DNA from: Bacillus alkalicellulosilyticus
GTDB lineage: Bacteria > Bacillota > Bacilli > Bacillales > Bacillaceae_F
NCBI RefSeq assembly: GCF_002019795.1
Contig: NZ_KV917381.1
Span: 3,814,068 to 3,878,067, forward strand
Direction: 5' to 3'
Length of the DNA: 64,000 nucleotides
The notes beneath the pieces are model-generated. The model made no database searches and was not told where the DNA came from. It was given only the letters and a program-made list of their open reading frames with translations. The position numbers were made by a program, and so were the translations under genes. Positions 61,909 through 64,000 of this stretch are shown piece by piece (the stretch's first letter is position 1; the number at the start of each line of letters is the position of its first letter).

Positions 61909-62061
61909 TCAATACACCGTTTCTGGCTTAAGATTATGAGTAATGACAATCTCTCTTCGTTTAAGCTCTTGTTCTAAAATAGAGATAAAATCTCTTTCAA
62001 GGTTCAATTCCACTGCCTTTATATAGGCTTCAATCAATAGGTCATCGTCAATTTTTTCCAT
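61909..62061 (-). CDS. sda: Sporulation histidine kinase inhibitor Sda
   Basis: A 50-residue protein, MEKIDDDLLIEAYIKAVELN then LERDFISILEQELKRREI, which aligns along its length with Sda (B. subtilis: a start [32 protein letters not shown]). Sda blocks KinA/KinB autophosphorylation and stops sporulation when replication is disturbed. The ATG is preceded only by weak AAGAGA/GGGGG. No DnaA box is seen in the 76-bp upstream gap. Confidence 0.88.
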   Translation of the reverse strand: MEKIDDDLLIEAYIKAVELNLERDFISILEQELKRREIVITHNLKPETVY

Positions 62062-62137
62062 TCTCTTAGAATTCCCCCAACATCCTTTAAAAATTACAGT
62101 TGTCTAAAGTAAATCTTAGGAGTCTACACTGCTTGAA

Positions 62138-63313
62138 TTAATTAAAACGTTTTTCATACGCCTTTCTCATCCGAGATAATCCTTCAAGCAGAATTTCTTT
62201 TGGACAAGCAAGGTTTATTCGTTCAAATGCTTCGCCTTCTTTTCCAAACACAATTCCATGACTTAAAGCAACCTTTGCTTCGTCACGCCACCATTTTTTT
62301 CTTTCTGTTGACGTCATTTCTAATTCACTGCAATCAAGCCATATCAAATATGTGCCTTGTGGTTGAACTATTTTGATTTTAGGCATGTATTGCGATATAT
62401 AGTCTGAGGCTACTTTTACATTGTCCATTACATAGAGAATAAGTTCTTCTAACCACGATTCTCCATGTCGGTACGAGGCTTCAGTCGCAACGGATGAGAA
62501 GTTATTTGTCATGTTTAAAAATTGTTGGCTTAGCTGATGATCGAATTTCCGTTTTAAATCGTTATTAGTAGTTACGACAAAGGATGCCTGGATTCCTGCT
62601 AAATTAAATGTTTTACTTGGTGCAAGACATGTAAACGTTCGCTTAGCAATCTCATCTGACAGTGTCGCAATCGATGTATGAGTATGATTTTTAAAAATCA
62701 AGTCTGCATGGATTTCATCAGAGATAAGAAGTAAGTCATGCTTAATACAAATTGTCGCTAGCCGTTGGAGTTCTTCTTCTGTCCAAACTCTGCCAACTGG
62801 ATTATGCGGACTACATAAAATAAGCATTTTTGTTTTAGAATCAATCACAGATTCAAGGTGCTCAAAGTCCATGTGGTACTGTGTACCGTCAAATTGCAAC
62901 GGATTTTCAACAAGAGTTCTATCATTGTTCGTGACTACTTTAAAAAACGGGTAATAAACCGGTGGCTGGATAATAATTTTATCTTGCTTATTGGTAAACG
63001 CTAAAATCAGTTGGTGAATGGCAGGGACCACACCCGACGTATATGTAATATCACCTTTCGTAACGTTCCATCTATAACGCTTTTCCAACCATTCAATTAC
63101 AGCTATATCCAGACTTTCTGTCTTATTCGGGTATCCAAATATTCCGTGGTCGACTCGCTTTCGCAAAGCAGTAATTACCTCTTCAGGTGCTTTGAAGTCC
63201 ATATCTGCAACCCACATTGGCCATAAATCTTCCCCACCATATAGTCGGTCTACACCATCCCATTTCATGGATTGACTATTGCTGCGATCCCATACTTTGT
63301 CAAACTGAGACAT
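62138..63313 (-). CDS. patB: MalY/PatB-type C-S lyase
   Basis: A 391-residue PLP-dependent cystathionine beta-lyase/aminotransferase. The PLP lysine is in APSKTFNLAG, and the SPHNPVGRVW and SDEIHADLI segments are typical of MalY/PatB. It probably releases thiols from cysteine conjugates. A GGAGG site precedes the ATG. It lies just upstream of sda on the minus strand, but an intergenic gap of 76 bp separates them. Confidence 0.9.
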   Translation of the reverse strand: MSQFDKVWDRSNSQSMKWDGVDRLYGGEDLWPMWVADMDFKAPEEVITALRKRVDHGIFGYPNKTESLDIAVIEWLEKRYRWNVTKGDITYTSGVVPAIHQLILAFTNKQDKIIIQPPVYYPFFKVVTNNDRTLVENPLQFDGTQYHMDFEHLESVIDSKTKMLILCSPHNPVGRVWTEEELQRLATICIKHDLLLISDEIHADLIFKNHTHTSIATLSDEIAKRTFTCLAPSKTFNLAGIQASFVVTTNNDLKRKFDHQLSQQFLNMTNNFSSVATEASYRHGESWLEELILYVMDNVKVASDYISQYMPKIKIVQPQGTYLIWLDCSELEMTSTERKKWWRDEAKVALSHGIVFGKEGEAFERINLACPKEILLEGLSRMRKAYEKRFN

Positions 63314-63344
63314 TCCGATATCCTCCTTTTCATGTAAGGCTCCA

Positions 63345-63527
63345 TTATCTATCGTATGTATAAGTTACTGTACCACCTTTATGAGCTCTACCAACAAATT
63401 GATTTCGGTCTTCCTGGTTCACAAGAACTGCACGGAAAGGCAAGAAATCTTCTTTTCCAACAGTATATTGTTCTAACTCTCCTTCACGTAACTTACTTAG
63501 AATTGTTAAAGCTTCCGATTCTTCCAT
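63345..63527 (-). CDS. Small conserved-looking protein upstream of patB
   Basis: Sixty residues (MEESEALTILSKLREGELEQ onward). The C-terminus (FVGRAHKGGTVTYTYDR) suggests a small beta fold. The ATG at 63527 has AAGGTG upstream. It is 31 bases upstream of patB on the same strand. Family not recognised. Confidence 0.6.
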   Translation of the reverse strand: MEESEALTILSKLREGELEQYTVGKEDFLPFRAVLVNQEDRNQFVGRAHKGGTVTYTYDR

Positions 63528-63603
63528 TTGCATCACCTTATCTCTTTTTTTATCTACCTATATCTTATTTAAAAAAACACGGTGAATCAACGAAAATTAC
63601 TAA

Positions 63604-63647
63604 GAGGGCACTACAAAAAGGTAAAACCCTAACTTTTTCAGTGCCCC
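63604..63647. terminator. GGGCACT-type hairpin, same family as 19312
   Basis: GAGGGCACT and AGTGCCCCC arms with AAAAAG/CTTTTT inside; it lies downstream of the gene at 63665 on the minus strand and is preceded by TAAGAG, as in the 19312 and 9321 hairpins. Confidence 0.7.
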
Positions 63648-63664
63648 CATGTTCTCCAATTTGA

Positions 63665-63907
63665 TTATTCTTTTTTTACATAGATCGAAACAGATTCCGT
63701 GTATTCATCATTATCCCTTTCAATATAAAAGTGACAGTCTATATATTGGTAAAATACAAAATGTGGTTCAAAAAAGTAATGGGTACAGTCTCGATAGTGG
63801 ATTCCTCCAGATTTTCTGATTAAATCTATGATTTTAGTAGGGTCTTCCACTTCGTATGATTTGACCACTTTGCCATTTCCTTCGTTAATAATATGGACCT
63901 CCACCAT
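63665..63907 (-). CDS. Small hypothetical protein at the right end
   Basis: Eighty residues (MVEVHIINEGNGKVVKSYEV), acidic, with a likely beta-beta-alpha start and three tyrosine/histidine-rich strands. No recognised family. GGGAGAG precedes the ATG at 63907. The bases to 64000 contain its upstream region only. Confidence 0.55.
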   Translation of the reverse strand: MVEVHIINEGNGKVVKSYEVEDPTKIIDLIRKSGGIHYRDCTHYFFEPHFVFYQYIDCHFYIERDNDEYTESVSIYVKKE

Positions 63908-64000
63908 AGTTCTCTCCCTTACTAAATGATACGTAATACAATTTATGAAGAAGTGAGAGATGATATGATAACTTGTCTTCTATACTACAGCTTTACTTGG

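Overview
The window looks like a chromosomal segment of a Bacillaceae bacterium (class Bacilli). Evidence: a sporulation-checkpoint gene (sda), S-box (SAM-I), T-box and preQ1 leader RNAs in their typical Bacillus positions, Shine-Dalgarno sites close to AGGAGG, TTG/GTG starts, moderate-to-low GC, and a gene order that follows the Bacillus subtilis 'yt' region (murC, sftA/ytpT, ytpQ, ytpP, ytoP, ytnP, trmB, ytzH, ytmP, amyX, pepV, ytzE, ytzG, ytgP/murJ, ytfP, leuS, ytqA, ytqB, ytpA/B, ytoA, metK, ytmA, ytkD). Several insertions relative to that backbone (queuosine genes, fructose operon, extra SEDS genes, GH94 phosphorylase, an IS256-family element) suggest a different, possibly alkaliphilic, bacillus. 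I cannot name the species from sequence alone.

Layout. 1-5.8 kb: murC (3' end cut off), nicotinate phosphoribosyltransferase, the soluble DNA translocase SftA, YtpQ. 5.8-9.1 kb: thioredoxin-like YtpP, a lone PTS-IIC-like membrane protein, a lipoprotein, M42 peptidase. 9.4-11.3 kb: queD-queE-queC for preQ0 synthesis behind a probable preQ1-I riboswitch. 11.4-15.5 kb: ytzB and the fruR-fruK-fruA fructose operon. 15.7-24 kb: AHL lactonase YtnP, trmB, an unrecognised gene cluster with ytzH, the kinase-like YtmP, pullulanase AmyX, purU, a lone HicB-like protein. 24.3-29.4 kb: NERD-like protein, lrgAB, 2'-5' RNA ligase and HAD genes, a 52-bp tandem hairpin array, pepV. 29.7-36.5 kb: ytzE, a pseudouridine synthase, an oxidoreductase-like gene, two tandem FtsW/RodA (SEDS) genes followed upstream by the lipid II flippase gene murJ. 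36.6-42.7 kb: ytfP, a dense DnaA-box cluster, leuS with its T-box leader, ytqA and ytqB/mnmM. 42.7-44.3 kb: an apparently intact IS256-family insertion with 8-bp target duplication, sitting inside a long inverted repeat. 44.5-52.4 kb: membrane protein, ytpB-ytpA, gamma-carbonic anhydrase, PhzF, PAP2 phosphatase plus glycosyltransferase, AraC regulator. 52.5-64 kb: GH94 disaccharide phosphorylase with a palindromic operator, a decayed gene remnant, fabH, metK with SAM riboswitch, hydrolase, Nudix, MFS transporter, ywpF, two very small genes (one is sda), patB and two small conserved-looking genes.

The two most unusual features are non-coding. (1) A family of dispersed structured repeats (around 7.9, 9.3, 11.8, 16.6, 19.4 and 23.5-23.8 kb): two short stems enclose a symmetric 9x9-nt internal loop whose sequence is conserved (NGCGKARCC facing GNGNGNAGC) while the stems change by compensatory substitutions; copies usually sit against a strong terminator hairpin. 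(2) A cluster of at least eight DnaA-box-like 9-mers in about 260 bp between ytfP and leuS, far from any dnaA gene in this window.

All functional assignments are from reading translated sequence and motif recognition; no database search was run.
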